Of a stretch of DNA of 64,000 nt, positions 9,701 through 16,887 are shown piece after piece. Where the stretch lies: contig NZ_JARHUI010000006.1 of NCBI RefSeq assembly GCF_029222925.1, positions 295,685-359,684 on the forward strand, in the 5' to 3' direction. The stretch is from Algoriphagus sp. CAU 1675 (GTDB lineage: Bacteria; Bacteroidota; Bacteroidia; Cytophagales; Cyclobacteriaceae). The notes beneath the pieces are model-generated. The model saw only the letters and a program-made list of their open reading frames with translations. It searched no databases and was not told the DNA's origin. The translations under genes and the position numbers were made by a program. Positions within the stretch are counted from its first letter, which is position 1. Each line of letters opens with the position of its first letter.

Positions 9701-10211
9701 CTCCATTTTGGACATGGCTAAAATTGAGGCCAATAAAATGGAGGTAGTATATTCCGATACGGATATTCTCGCGTTTTTCAGGGAAATCATGTCGCCGCTT
9801 CGATCTATGGCAGAGAGAAAGGGTTTGAAACTCCGGGAGGAGTACCCAGCCCAGGATATTCATGGAAATATTGACAAGAGGTTTATGGAGATGATCATCA
9901 ATAACTTGGTGAGCAATGCGATCAAATATTCCGAAAAGGGAGAAATCAGACTTTCTGTAGCGCTTCAGAACTCCAGTCTTGTAATTGAACTTGAAGATCA
10001 GGGAGTGGGTATGTCGGAGGAGTTTTTAAGAAAGGTTTTTAGTCCCTTTGAGCAAGAAAGTACCGGTAACAAAAGATTATATGAAGGAACTGGATTGGGA
10101 ATGACTATCACTAAAAACCTGGTGGATCTATTGAACGGTGAGATTCGGGTAGAGACAGAAAAAAACAAAGGGACTTTGGTTGTTGTAAAGATTCCATTGC
10201 CGGAATCATAA
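6768..10211 (+). CDS. Sensor histidine kinase with periplasmic two-component-regulator propeller, Y_Y_Y and PAS domains
   Basis: A large inner-membrane sensor of about 1147 residues. It has a signal peptide (MGFRLGFILGVWLGSLF), a periplasmic beta-propeller made of Reg_prop repeats (IWIGTVRGLANL, IWLGTDDGVFVI), a Y_Y_Y domain ending in NLPPGSYQFELKA, one transmembrane helix near residues 738-760, a PAS domain at about 790-905, then HisKA with His933 in SHEIRTPLNG, and HATPase_c (NNLVSNAIKYS, DQGVGM, GTGLGM). Unlike Bacteroides hybrid two-component systems, it has no receiver or AraC domain. An open frame reaches back to 6735, but the ATG at 6768 places the signal peptide at the N terminus. The next gene, a receiver-kinase fusion, starts 46 bases later. 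Confidence 0.93.
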   Translation: MGFRLGFILGVWLGSLFIFNASAQNFKVNTKPKGIKLPVQTIVEIEQDTLGRMWFSTPRGVYYSDGIQTFSLPDSLFSEFDFQVSILKDPDGSIWLYNDRGLPKMFKGGYGSWEEVELNLKIDPRYSSGIKLFVDGTGAEKQYFLDTRFQLFSWSNDELPFEIDRDSESTGPLNSITPLEEGVLLNFTYEVKLWKGKGLEDVNFEGIKLPSLPVLIRKSPETGDYYFLGKNYLARGKAALKPSEIIATGFEKEFFFANDEFGLDFFGGNVFYHFNSSLQKLPYSGNLPLEIDLEYVFNSFSILSFLIDREGILWIGTVRGLANLNSLKFQNYGVWQSEFLLEEITAIHKLPDGTFLFGFNNGVQKSSRNNIKTIYNDQSPGGIPTQRIVNFSAGKANDVWLSATYGGVGRFDVETEKLEFYKAPPEINISSVVVQDSIYITSPKTLFVAPVTARGDQLYQKNLDQEIQDLLGGSFYYLRKAAKLSDGRIIVIQASKLENQQPVLENERMIIVEGYDYLETENGILLGAESGFKIIKDGKLSPYLINDREIDRPVYAILEDSKDRIWLGTDDGVFVIEKGQLTHYNETSGLVGNEVNRGALVEGNHGRIMIGTMKGFSIFLEDEGFEAFGSPNVFIKSASVGGESLVKNPGLEAPFTKNFLEVDYSAIGFNEEEELWVHYRLKGYSNDWEIVKDPHSTRIFYGNLPPGSYQFELKASYGGKVFSSTVLLSGFKIAKPFYLQFWFLALTVILLIGAGILINIFYRQLRKVGVLETAFDKKNQEKLIAEQQFKNVWDSSKDGLVLSFDGEELIAANPAFAKLLKMKPEDLVGRNVTTLIVNKEFEESFFPVFREKISEIDEEGFSFEATVPWPSGTFEVEIFNRIIQKDSEGRKIILSVVRDISSEKAIENKLRDAKEKAEQANRFKTSLLSNISHEIRTPLNGILGGTEHIMMTRQDDAKLISQLDIILQSGERLLKTINSILDMAKIEANKMEVVYSDTDILAFFREIMSPLRSMAERKGLKLREEYPAQDIHGNIDKRFMEMIINNLVSNAIKYSEKGEIRLSVALQNSSLVIELEDQGVGMSEEFLRKVFSPFEQESTGNKRLYEGTGLGMTITKNLVDLLNGEIRVETEKNKGTLVVVKIPLPES

Positions 10212-10257
10212 TTTTTGTATTTTCAGACCTTAATCTTTGCTAACCAGATTATTTTGC

Positions 10258-11433
10258 ATGTTTAGTCTCAAAATTCTCATCGTTGAAGATGACTCCGTTT
10301 CTGCACTTTTACTTCAGAGAGCCCTCGAAAAAAACAATCATGAAATCATAGGTATTGCCGATTCAGGGGAAAAGGCCTTGGACCTGTTAGAGGAAAATCA
10401 TTCTGACATTGTCATGATGGATATCAATCTAGCAGGTGAACTGGATGGAATAAAAACTACTGAAATCATCAATGAAAAATATGATATTCCTGTAGTCTAC
10501 CTCAGTGCCAGCTCAGATGCCGAGACCCTCAATAAGGTGGTGGGCACAAATCCCAGTGCATATGTGATCAAGCCATTCAATATCAGGGAGTTGAATATGG
10601 TGATCGAATTGGCCATCTATAAGGATAGAAAGGAAAAGGAACTCCAAAAACTCAATAATGAGTTGGAGGAAAAGGTAAGAATCAGAACCGCTGAACTCTA
10701 CGAAGCGAATAAAGAGCTGACCAAGGCACTTGAAAAGGAAAGAGAAATCAATGAGCTTAAATCCCGAATCGTGCTTAACGTTTCCCACGGATTCAAAACC
10801 CCTTTGACTTCTATACTGAGTTCAGCACAACTTCTGCAGATGTATGCCGAGAAGGAGCACCCTTTTAAGCAAAAGATCGCCAAGCATGCACTTAAAATTG
10901 AAAACTCCGTTCGTGCCCTGAACAATCTTCTTACCAGTGTATTGTTCTTTGGAAAAGCGGATGCAAATAAGATGGAGTACAAGCCCAAAAAAATGTTTTT
11001 GGGAGCTTTTCTTAAGGAGGTCTTGGACACGGTTAAAGCCGGTATAGAAAACGATGCCACCATCAAAACAAAGTTTGGCAACTTGCCGAAAACCATCACT
11101 TCAGATAGTGAACTTCTATATCAGGTTTTTGAAAACCTGCTATCCAATGCCGTGAAATACTCCAAGGATGGAGGGGAAGTGCTTTTTGAACTTGATTATG
11201 TTGACGGAAATCTTGTAGGAAAGGTAAGTGATCAAGGAATCGGAATACCCAAAAGTGAACAACCACAGCTTTTCGACCGTTTCTTTCGTGCCAAAAATGT
11301 GGGAATTGTAGAAGGCTCTGGTCTTGGCTTGTCAATCGTAAAAAAATGTTTGGATGTGCTCAAAGGTGATATCACTTTTGTGAGTGAGGTAGGCAAAGGT
11401 ACTACCTTTGAAGTTACCATCCCTGCTAAGTAA
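10258..11433 (+). CDS. Receiver-histidine kinase fusion with atypical H-box (HGFKTPL)
   Basis: 391 residues, cytosolic, without a membrane segment. An N-terminal response-regulator receiver (VEDDSVS acidic pair, phospho-Asp in MMDINLAGE, Lys in YVIKPFN) is joined by a coiled coil (about residues 120-180) to HisKA and HATPase_c domains (NLLSNAVKYS, DQGIGI, GSGLGLSI). The H-box reads SHGFKTPL: the acidic residue that normally follows the phospho-acceptor His is Gly here. The start at 10258 places the receiver motif MFSLKILIVEDD at the N terminus. It lies between the propeller sensor kinase and an ABC exporter gene whose ATG is 1 base beyond its stop, so all are probably one operon. The receiver is a likely phosphoryl target of the upstream kinase (inference). 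Confidence 0.9.
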   Translation: MFSLKILIVEDDSVSALLLQRALEKNNHEIIGIADSGEKALDLLEENHSDIVMMDINLAGELDGIKTTEIINEKYDIPVVYLSASSDAETLNKVVGTNPSAYVIKPFNIRELNMVIELAIYKDRKEKELQKLNNELEEKVRIRTAELYEANKELTKALEKEREINELKSRIVLNVSHGFKTPLTSILSSAQLLQMYAEKEHPFKQKIAKHALKIENSVRALNNLLTSVLFFGKADANKMEYKPKKMFLGAFLKEVLDTVKAGIENDATIKTKFGNLPKTITSDSELLYQVFENLLSNAVKYSKDGGEVLFELDYVDGNLVGKVSDQGIGIPKSEQPQLFDRFFRAKNVGIVEGSGLGLSIVKKCLDVLKGDITFVSEVGKGTTFEVTIPAK

Positions 11434-11434
11434 A

Positions 11435-12067
11435 ATGCTGTTTGAATCCCGAAATTTAAAATATTCCCATCCCGGACAAAATCCCCTGACTTTCCCTGAT
11501 ATCCGACTGGAGGGAGGGGAAGCTATTCTTGTGTTGGGGAAATCCGGAAGCGGAAAAACCACAATGCTCAATCTGCTTTCAGGTTTGCTTGTGCCAGAAG
11601 CAGGAGAGGTACTTCTGGATCAAGTAAATGTGGCTTCCCTGAAAGGTGCCGAGGCAGATCGGTTCCGTGGAAAAAACATTGGGATTGTATTTCAAAAGCC
11701 ACATTTATTGGCTCCCCTGAATGTCAAAGAGAATCTTGAAGTTGCCAGTCATTTTTCTCATAATAAGGGACAGGATATTTTTCAATTGCTTCAGGAGTTG
11801 GGGATTGGAAAAAAGGCCAATTCAAGAGTTCAAACTCTAAGTGAAGGTGAGGCTCAGCGTGTTTCCATAGCCAGAGCAGTCATCACCAAGCCGAAACTCA
11901 TTCTCGCTGATGAACCAACCTCAAGCTTGGATGATGAAAATACAGAAAAAGTCATCCAACTTCTTAAAAATCAGGCTGCAAAAATCGGTGCGGCTTTAAT
12001 TATCGTAACCCACGATCAGCGGGTAAAAAACCATATTTCCAATTTCATAGAAGTAAATACCTTATGA
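11435..12067 (+). CDS. ABC transporter ATP-binding protein (LolD/MacB-like)
   Basis: An ATPase of 210 residues from the ATG one base after the kinase stop; the frame is open a few codons earlier. Walker A is GKSGSGKTT, Q-loop VFQKPHLL, signature LSEGEAQRVS, Walker B LILADEPTSSLDD and H-loop VTHDQR. The signature has Glu where Gly is usual (LSGGE). Size and motifs place it in the LolD/MacB/FtsE class, which pairs with FtsX-type permeases; such a permease is encoded next, overlapping by 4 bases. The pair probably drives mechanotransmission or export at the inner membrane, not classical import. Confidence 0.92.
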   Translation: MLFESRNLKYSHPGQNPLTFPDIRLEGGEAILVLGKSGSGKTTMLNLLSGLLVPEAGEVLLDQVNVASLKGAEADRFRGKNIGIVFQKPHLLAPLNVKENLEVASHFSHNKGQDIFQLLQELGIGKKANSRVQTLSEGEAQRVSIARAVITKPKLILADEPTSSLDDENTEKVIQLLKNQAAKIGAALIIVTHDQRVKNHISNFIEVNTL

Positions 12068-13317
12068 ATCTTTTTAGATTAAGCTGGAAATATTTGACAT
12101 TCAGGCCTCTTTCCACAGGCTTGAATGTGTTTTTACTTGCACTGGGGCTGGCTATTATTACTGTGCTAATATTGGTTCAGGATCAGTTTGAGAAAAAAAT
12201 GACCCAGGATGCCGAAGGGATAGATTTGGTGGTCGGAGCCAAAGGGAGCCCCCTGCAACTCATCCTATCTGGTGTGTATCATATTGATTTTCCAACCGGT
12301 AATATTCCAATCGATGAGGCCAAAAAGCTATCCAGAAACCGTCTTGTCAAACGGGTGATTCCTCTGGCTTTGGGGGATAATTTCCAAGGCTACCGAATTG
12401 TAGGAGCCAATTACGATTACCTGGATTTATATCAAGTCGAATTTTCAGAGGGGAAAATTTGGGAGCTCCCCTTTGAGGTGGTACTAGGTGCTGAGTTTGC
12501 AAAAAAGTCAGGGCTTCGGGTAGGAGATAAGTTTACAGGAAGCCACGGAATCAGTATTGGAAGTCATGAGCACGAGGTACATGCCTATCAGGTCACTGGA
12601 ATACTTCAGCCAACGGGAACAGTGCTTGATCGCTTGATTATAACCAGTATAGAATCCGTTTGGTATATGCACGAGGATGAGGCTGAGGAGGATGCTGGTT
12701 TAGAGGCCAGTTCTCATGAAGAAAAATACCATAGCCCTGTGGCTATTTCCGGATTCCCTGAAAATGGAGAAGGAAAGGAAATCACCACCCTTCTAGTTCA
12801 ATACAGAAGCCCAATGGCAGCAGTTCAACTTCCAAGAATGATCAATTCCGGAACTTCCATGCAAGCGGCTTCCCCTTCATTCGAAATGTCACGCTTATTC
12901 GAACTGCTCGGTGTGGGCGTTAGCCTTTTACAGGGATTGGCCTTTGTACTGATTATTATTTCGGGATTGGGAATATTCATAGCCTTATATAATTCTTTAA
13001 AGGAGAGAAAATATGATTTAGCGATTTTAAGAACGCTTGGCGCATCCAGATTTCAATTGTTGATCTTGGTGTTTCTGGAAGGGATCATGTTGACTTTTTT
13101 GGGAGCTGTTTTGGGAATTTTATTGGGGCATACCTTTTTGTCAGTATTGATTTCCAATAATGATCAAGGGGTTGTATCCTCACTTCAGGCATGGATTTTC
13201 CTAAAGCAAGAACTTTGGATAGTGGTATATGCGTTATTAGTGGGTATTGTGGCCTCCCTTATCCCAGCTTGGTCAGCTTATCAAACAAGTATTGCAAAGC
13301 AGCTGACAAAGGCTTAA
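12064..13317 (+). CDS. FtsX-like ABC transporter permease with histidine-rich periplasmic region
   Basis: 417 residues with the MacB/LolC layout: one N-terminal transmembrane helix (about residues 18-38), a large periplasmic domain, and three C-terminal helices (about 285-410, with LRTLGASRFQLLILVFLEG as the FtsX coupling segment). The periplasmic part has a His-rich stretch (about residues 160-175, SHEHEVHAYQ) and an acidic, His-containing stretch (about 203-226, MHEDEAEEDAG), which suggest divalent metal binding. It overlaps the ATPase gene by 4 bases (ATGA). A small CxxC protein follows. The substrate is unknown; metal handling is an inference from these residues. Confidence 0.9.
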   Translation: MNLFRLSWKYLTFRPLSTGLNVFLLALGLAIITVLILVQDQFEKKMTQDAEGIDLVVGAKGSPLQLILSGVYHIDFPTGNIPIDEAKKLSRNRLVKRVIPLALGDNFQGYRIVGANYDYLDLYQVEFSEGKIWELPFEVVLGAEFAKKSGLRVGDKFTGSHGISIGSHEHEVHAYQVTGILQPTGTVLDRLIITSIESVWYMHEDEAEEDAGLEASSHEEKYHSPVAISGFPENGEGKEITTLLVQYRSPMAAVQLPRMINSGTSMQAASPSFEMSRLFELLGVGVSLLQGLAFVLIIISGLGIFIALYNSLKERKYDLAILRTLGASRFQLLILVFLEGIMLTFLGAVLGILLGHTFLSVLISNNDQGVVSSLQAWIFLKQELWIVVYALLVGIVASLIPAWSAYQTSIAKQLTKA

Positions 13318-13341
13318 CTAGGGCCGAAATTTAATTAGCGT

Positions 13342-13785
13342 ATGAAAAGAATAAAATTCCTTGGCTTATTCCTGTTGATTTCTGTTTTGGGATCAGTTTC
13401 CCTTCAAGCACAGCAGACCAATGTATGGAAAAGTCTCTCAGAAGTAAGCTATAAAATCAGCGAGGATAATTTTGGGGAATTGTATGTTCCGGTATTTTCT
13501 GAGAACATCAAGAAACTGGAAGGAAAAGTGGTGGAGGCAGATGGCTATATCATTCCTTTTGAGGGGATGTTCAAGCCGGAGCATATTATCCTCTCCAGCT
13601 TGCCTCTGGCTGAATGTTTTTTTTGTGGGTCAGGAGGACCGGAAACCGTCATGGAAGTCATGCTTTCCAGTCCTATAAAATATACCTCTAAGCGGGTAAA
13701 AGTCAGAGGAAAACTTACACTAAATTCCTCCGATCCGGAGAAGCTGATGTACATTTTAAAAGATGCCCAATTAGTGGATAATTAA
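13342..13785 (+). CDS. Exported CxxC protein, DUF3299-like
   Basis: 147 residues with a signal peptide ending near SLQAQQ. The core reads as an OB-like domain: VEADGYIIPFEGM, then a conserved CxxC (ECFFCGSGGPE), then VKVRGKLTLN. It resembles DUF3299-type periplasmic proteins, which I recall as frequent neighbours of FtsX-type ABC pairs linked to zinc or other metals. The gene starts 24 bases after the permease and ends the operon at a strong terminator. Together with the His-rich permease it hints at a metal-related complex; no direct proof is in the sequence. Confidence 0.8.
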   Translation: MKRIKFLGLFLLISVLGSVSLQAQQTNVWKSLSEVSYKISEDNFGELYVPVFSENIKKLEGKVVEADGYIIPFEGMFKPEHIILSSLPLAECFFCGSGGPETVMEVMLSSPIKYTSKRVKVRGKLTLNSSDPEKLMYILKDAQLVDN

Positions 13786-13819
13786 AAACAAAACCCGGTC
13801 TCAGCCGGGTTTTGTTTTT
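13784..13819. terminator. Bidirectional rho-independent terminator
   Basis: AAAAACAAAACCCGG and CCGGGTTTTGTTTTT with a 6-base loop. It sits between the convergent CxxC protein gene and the aminotransferase gene and serves both. Confidence 0.92.
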
Positions 13820-13821
13820 AA

Positions 13822-14652
13822 TTATCCACATAGTTCTTTTTCCATTTTTTTGAACCTTTCCAGCAAGTCGAGAGAAACAGGCCCGGTTTTTCCATTTCCG
13901 ATTTTAAGATCATCAATCTGGGTTACCGGCAGTAAGACTTTGGTGGTGCTGGTTATAAAGGCTTCGTCAGCTGCCAAAGCTTCTTGCATGGTAATAGGGC
14001 GGACTTCTACATTTTCGGCCAATTCCAAAATGTGCTTTCTGGTAATCCCCATCAATATATGACGGTCAGGGGTACTTATGACTCCATCCTTTACGATGAA
14101 GAAATTACTTCTGGAGCTCTCACTGATGTATCCATTGAGATGGTAGATTACATCCTCGGCTCCCTGTTGTTTCCATTGTGCACTATGCCAAACCGCCAAA
14201 GCATAATTGGTGGTTTTGATTTCAGCGATGGGCCTGACGTATTCCAAGGAAAGTAACTTGACCCCTTGCTCATATTTTTGTTGGGAAGGGAAGATTAGGG
14301 ATTCGGCAAAGATGTATAGTTTGCCTTTTCCCGGAGAGAAATGATTTTCCGACATTCCTCCGCTCAAAACCATGCGAATTCCACCTTCCTTGAGGTCGTT
14401 CTTGTCTATAAGTTCCTGAATAATTCCCTTCAGTTCATCCCTTGAATAGTCCAGGGATAAGTAGGTCTTCTTTGCAGAGGCAATAAATCTATCTAGGTAA
14501 TGATCCAGAAAAAGAGCCTTGTAATTGACTGTTCTAAAGAAATCGAAAATCCCATACCCCCGGATTAATCCCAGATCCATAGGATGTATGGTTGCAGATT
14601 CTGTTGGGATGATTTGGCCGTCCGCAAAGCAAAATGGTTTCATAAAGCGCAT
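13822..14652 (-). CDS. Aminotransferase class IV (branched-chain / D-amino-acid transaminase / ADC lyase family)
   Basis: A PLP-dependent fold-type IV enzyme of 276 residues. The N-terminal FADGQIIPTE and GYGIFDFFRT segments, the PLP lysine in EIKTTNYALAVW, the ESSRSNFFIV motif that contacts the cofactor, and the C-terminal TSTTKVLLPV are all as in this family. Substrate choice among branched-chain amino acids, D-amino acids and aminodeoxychorismate cannot be fixed from these motifs. A second in-frame ATG three codons in (14643) is equally possible. It is a single gene, convergent with the ABC operon. Confidence 0.9.
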   Translation of the reverse strand: MRFMKPFCFADGQIIPTESATIHPMDLGLIRGYGIFDFFRTVNYKALFLDHYLDRFIASAKKTYLSLDYSRDELKGIIQELIDKNDLKEGGIRMVLSGGMSENHFSPGKGKLYIFAESLIFPSQQKYEQGVKLLSLEYVRPIAEIKTTNYALAVWHSAQWKQQGAEDVIYHLNGYISESSRSNFFIVKDGVISTPDRHILMGITRKHILELAENVEVRPITMQEALAADEAFITSTTKVLLPVTQIDDLKIGNGKTGPVSLDLLERFKKMEKELCG

Positions 14653-14709
14653 TTTTAAGATGTGATAAAATTAAGAATGCATAGTTGAATTTTATACATC
14701 TACTTAAAA

Positions 14710-14747
14710 ATACTATTCAATAAGACTTAAAAAGGAAATAATAGTAT
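14710..14747 (+). repeat. 8-bp inverted repeat overlapping the -7 element of the lipoprotein gene
   Basis: ATACTATT (14710..14717) and AATAGTAT (14740..14747) are exact reverse complements, about 30 bases centre to centre. The right arm overlaps the -7 element, as an operator would. Confidence 0.35.
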
Positions 14748-14752
14748 CTTTG
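14745..14752 (+). promoter_or_regulatory. -7 element of the 14773 lipoprotein gene
   Basis: TATCTTTG is an exact match to TAnnTTTG, 20 bases before the ATG. Confidence 0.65.
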
Positions 14753-14772
14753 ACAGACTAAATACAGTATTT

Positions 14773-15198
14773 ATGAAAAGATTACCTTCATTTTTAATTA
14801 TTATAACAGCTTTATTTTTAAATGCTTGTGGTCCAAACCCAAGTTCAGAAAATCAAAAACTTAGAGATGATGTCATCGCTGTTCATGACGAGGTGATGCC
14901 TCTTATGGGAAAACTAAAGTCCTTGGAAAAGGCAGCGAATGAAAAAGTAAAAGAATTGGAATCTTCTCCAGAACCGGACTCTCTTCAAATCGAGGAGTTG
15001 AAAGCCGTAGCTTTGGAACTCAGTCAGGCCTACGAGGGGATGTTTGTTTGGATGAGGCAGTACAAAGTTGATGATGAAGATATGTCCCCTGAAGAACTCA
15101 AAACCTACCTTCAAGGCCAAATGGATCAGGTCAATCAGGTAAATGAGGACATCAAAAATGCCCTTGACAGGGCTTCAAAGGTACTGGAAGGTCAATAA
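14773..15198 (+). CDS. Coiled-coil lipoprotein of unknown function
   Basis: 141 residues with a lipoprotein signal (lipobox LNAC, Cys19). The mature part is a highly charged helix pair with many Glu and Lys and a methionine-containing middle (DEVMPLMGKLKSLEKA, MFVWMRQY). Bacteroidota homologues often carry the uninformative label viral A-type inclusion protein. Nothing points to a catalytic role. It has a clear -7 element. Its 3' end overlaps the convergent cytochrome gene by 7 bases with no terminator between them. Confidence 0.8.
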   Translation: MKRLPSFLIIITALFLNACGPNPSSENQKLRDDVIAVHDEVMPLMGKLKSLEKAANEKVKELESSPEPDSLQIEELKAVALELSQAYEGMFVWMRQYKVDDEDMSPEELKTYLQGQMDQVNQVNEDIKNALDRASKVLEGQ

Positions 15199-15644
15199 CC
15201 TTCCGGCCTTTCTCCCAATAATTTTTCTACATCCGAGGAAGTGATAACCCCTTCTTCCATTCCCCAGATATTATACAGATATGTGCTGATTTGGGCTATA
15301 TCCAATGGAGTCAATTGGGGATTGGCAGGCATAGGTTGGTTGTATAGTTGACCGTTTACCTCAATTTCTCCTGTTTGTCCATACTTCATGATCCAAACAC
15401 TTCGGTGAAGACTTTCTTTGAAGTAGTCCGAATCCTTTAAAGGAGGGATGAGCTTTCCTAATCCCATCCCATCACTTTGATGACAGTTGCCACAGTAGTT
15501 TTCGTATAGGGTTTTTCCAGTGATGGCAAATTTCATCACCTCTGGGTCGGATATTCCGGCAAGGGTATTAGCTTCATTTGAAGATTTTGGTGCACAGGAA
15601 TAGGCTGCAAGCAATACGAAAATTAGGGTAATTACGCGCATCAT
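15192..15644 (-). CDS. Class I c-type cytochrome lipoprotein
   Basis: 150 residues with a lipoprotein signal (lipobox-like AAYSC near residue 17) and one haem attachment motif CGNCH. A methionine ligand is probably in QPMPANPQLTP. It is anchored on the periplasmic side of a membrane and likely passes electrons. It is the last gene of a hemJ-sco-cytochrome cluster and overlaps the sco gene by 4 bases (ATGA), so the products are likely made together. Confidence 0.9.
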   Translation of the reverse strand: MMRVITLIFVLLAAYSCAPKSSNEANTLAGISDPEVMKFAITGKTLYENYCGNCHQSDGMGLGKLIPPLKDSDYFKESLHRSVWIMKYGQTGEIEVNGQLYNQPMPANPQLTPLDIAQISTYLYNIWGMEEGVITSSDVEKLLGERPEGY

Positions 15645-16294
15645 TTCAGAATCTTTGGAATGTCCCGAATCAAGCGGTCTACCTGATCAGCTTTGGTTCC
15701 GTCATATACTCCTCTTATTCTGCCTTTTTGATCAACCAATACAAAGGCACCGCTGTGAAGAAATCCTCCAGGCTCGTTTTGGTCTTCCATGGCTGTGGTC
15801 AAATAGCTGGTTTGCCCGATTTCATAAATTTTCTCTGCTTCTCCTGTGAGGAAGTTCCAGGTGTCGGCATTGTCTACTCCCAGTTTTTCAGCATAATCCT
15901 TCAATACTTCCTGAGTATCATGGCTGGGGTCTATGGAATGACTCAAAATCTTAAAATTAGGGTTGTCCTTGTAGGCATCGTATACCCGGAGCATTTCCTT
16001 CTTCATGATAGGACAAATGGTCGGACAGGTTGTAAAGAAAAAGTCTGCCACATAAACCTTTCCTTCCACAACAGAATTGTCCACCGTCTCACCAAGCTGG
16101 TTAGTGAAAGAAAAGTCAGCGATTTTGTGGTATACTGTGTCCTTTAGAATCTTGCCTTCAATTTCGATCTCTTCGATATGCCAGTTTCCTAATATGGGTA
16201 AGGTTTCAGACTCTGCTTCGGAAGCTGGCTTGCAGTTCAATAAAAGAAGACCAGAGGCCAAAATGGTAATTAAGCTAGACTTGAGTTTAAACAT
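15641..16294 (-). CDS. SCO1/SenC family copper chaperone lipoprotein
   Basis: 217 residues with a lipoprotein signal (LLLNCKP) and a thioredoxin-like fold. The copper-binding CxxxC motif is in TTCPTICPIMKKE, and the third ligand is the His in GGFLHSGAFVLVD. SCO proteins help load the CuA site of cytochrome c oxidase in the periplasm. It sits between hemJ and a c-type cytochrome, which fits respiratory chain assembly. Confidence 0.93.
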   Translation of the reverse strand: MFKLKSSLITILASGLLLLNCKPASEAESETLPILGNWHIEEIEIEGKILKDTVYHKIADFSFTNQLGETVDNSVVEGKVYVADFFFTTCPTICPIMKKEMLRVYDAYKDNPNFKILSHSIDPSHDTQEVLKDYAEKLGVDNADTWNFLTGEAEKIYEIGQTSYLTTAMEDQNEPGGFLHSGAFVLVDQKGRIRGVYDGTKADQVDRLIRDIPKILK

Positions 16295-16298
16295 TTGA

Positions 16299-16835
16299 TT
16301 AGGATTTTGTTCTGTATTTTTTGTAAATCCGGATTCCCAACATCAATACTATCGCCAATCCAATCAGACCGGCGATACCCCATACCATGCTTAAGGTATT
16401 TTTAAGTACGATCAGAAATACAATGGCGAAAAGAAGCAAAGTTGAGGCTTCATTCCAGATTCTTAACTGAGTAGAACTCCAGCGAGTTCGTCCAGATTGC
16501 AATTCTTTGAAGAGTTTGTGGCAGCCAATATGATATGCATAAAGCAATACTACAAAAGCCAATTTGGCTTGCATGAATCCCAATTCCAGGTATCCCATTC
16601 GGTAGCTTAGGACCAAAGCTCCAAAAATCAGCGTAAGAATCGCAGATGGCCAGGTGATGATGTACCAAAGTCTGGAAGCCATCAAGTCCAGTTGGGGCTT
16701 TAGGATGTTTTTCTCCTCTTCCGGCCTCTCCATTGCTTCTGTTTGGTAAATAAAAAGTCGGACGATGTAGAAAAGCCCTGCAAACCAGGTGACTACAAAT
16801 ATGATGTGAAGTGCTTTGATATATTCGAAACCCAT
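16299..16835 (-). CDS. hemJ: Protoporphyrinogen IX oxidase HemJ (CopD-related)
   Basis: 178 residues with four to five hydrophobic helices. The N terminus (IKALHIIFVVTWFAGLFY) carries the conserved HemJ histidine His10 and the following Arg/Tyr segment, and a second His-rich loop is YAYHIGCHKLFKEL. HemJ oxidises protoporphyrinogen IX to protoporphyrin IX in haem synthesis. The gene starts the hemJ-sco-cytochrome cluster; sco follows with a 4-base gap. A different CopD-like function is possible but less likely given length and motif. Confidence 0.88.
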   Translation of the reverse strand: MGFEYIKALHIIFVVTWFAGLFYIVRLFIYQTEAMERPEEEKNILKPQLDLMASRLWYIITWPSAILTLIFGALVLSYRMGYLELGFMQAKLAFVVLLYAYHIGCHKLFKELQSGRTRWSSTQLRIWNEASTLLLFAIVFLIVLKNTLSMVWGIAGLIGLAIVLMLGIRIYKKYRTKS

Positions 16836-16887
16836 TTTCAGAATTTTCGGCTAAATTAAACTCTAAATCCATTAGCCCCTAAAGTTT

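Noticed and set aside
13822..13830. A perfect DnaA box TTATCCACA at the end of the aminotransferase gene
   Set aside because: It is made of the last codons and stop codon of the gene (Cys-Gly-stop on the minus strand) and stands alone, so chance is the better explanation.
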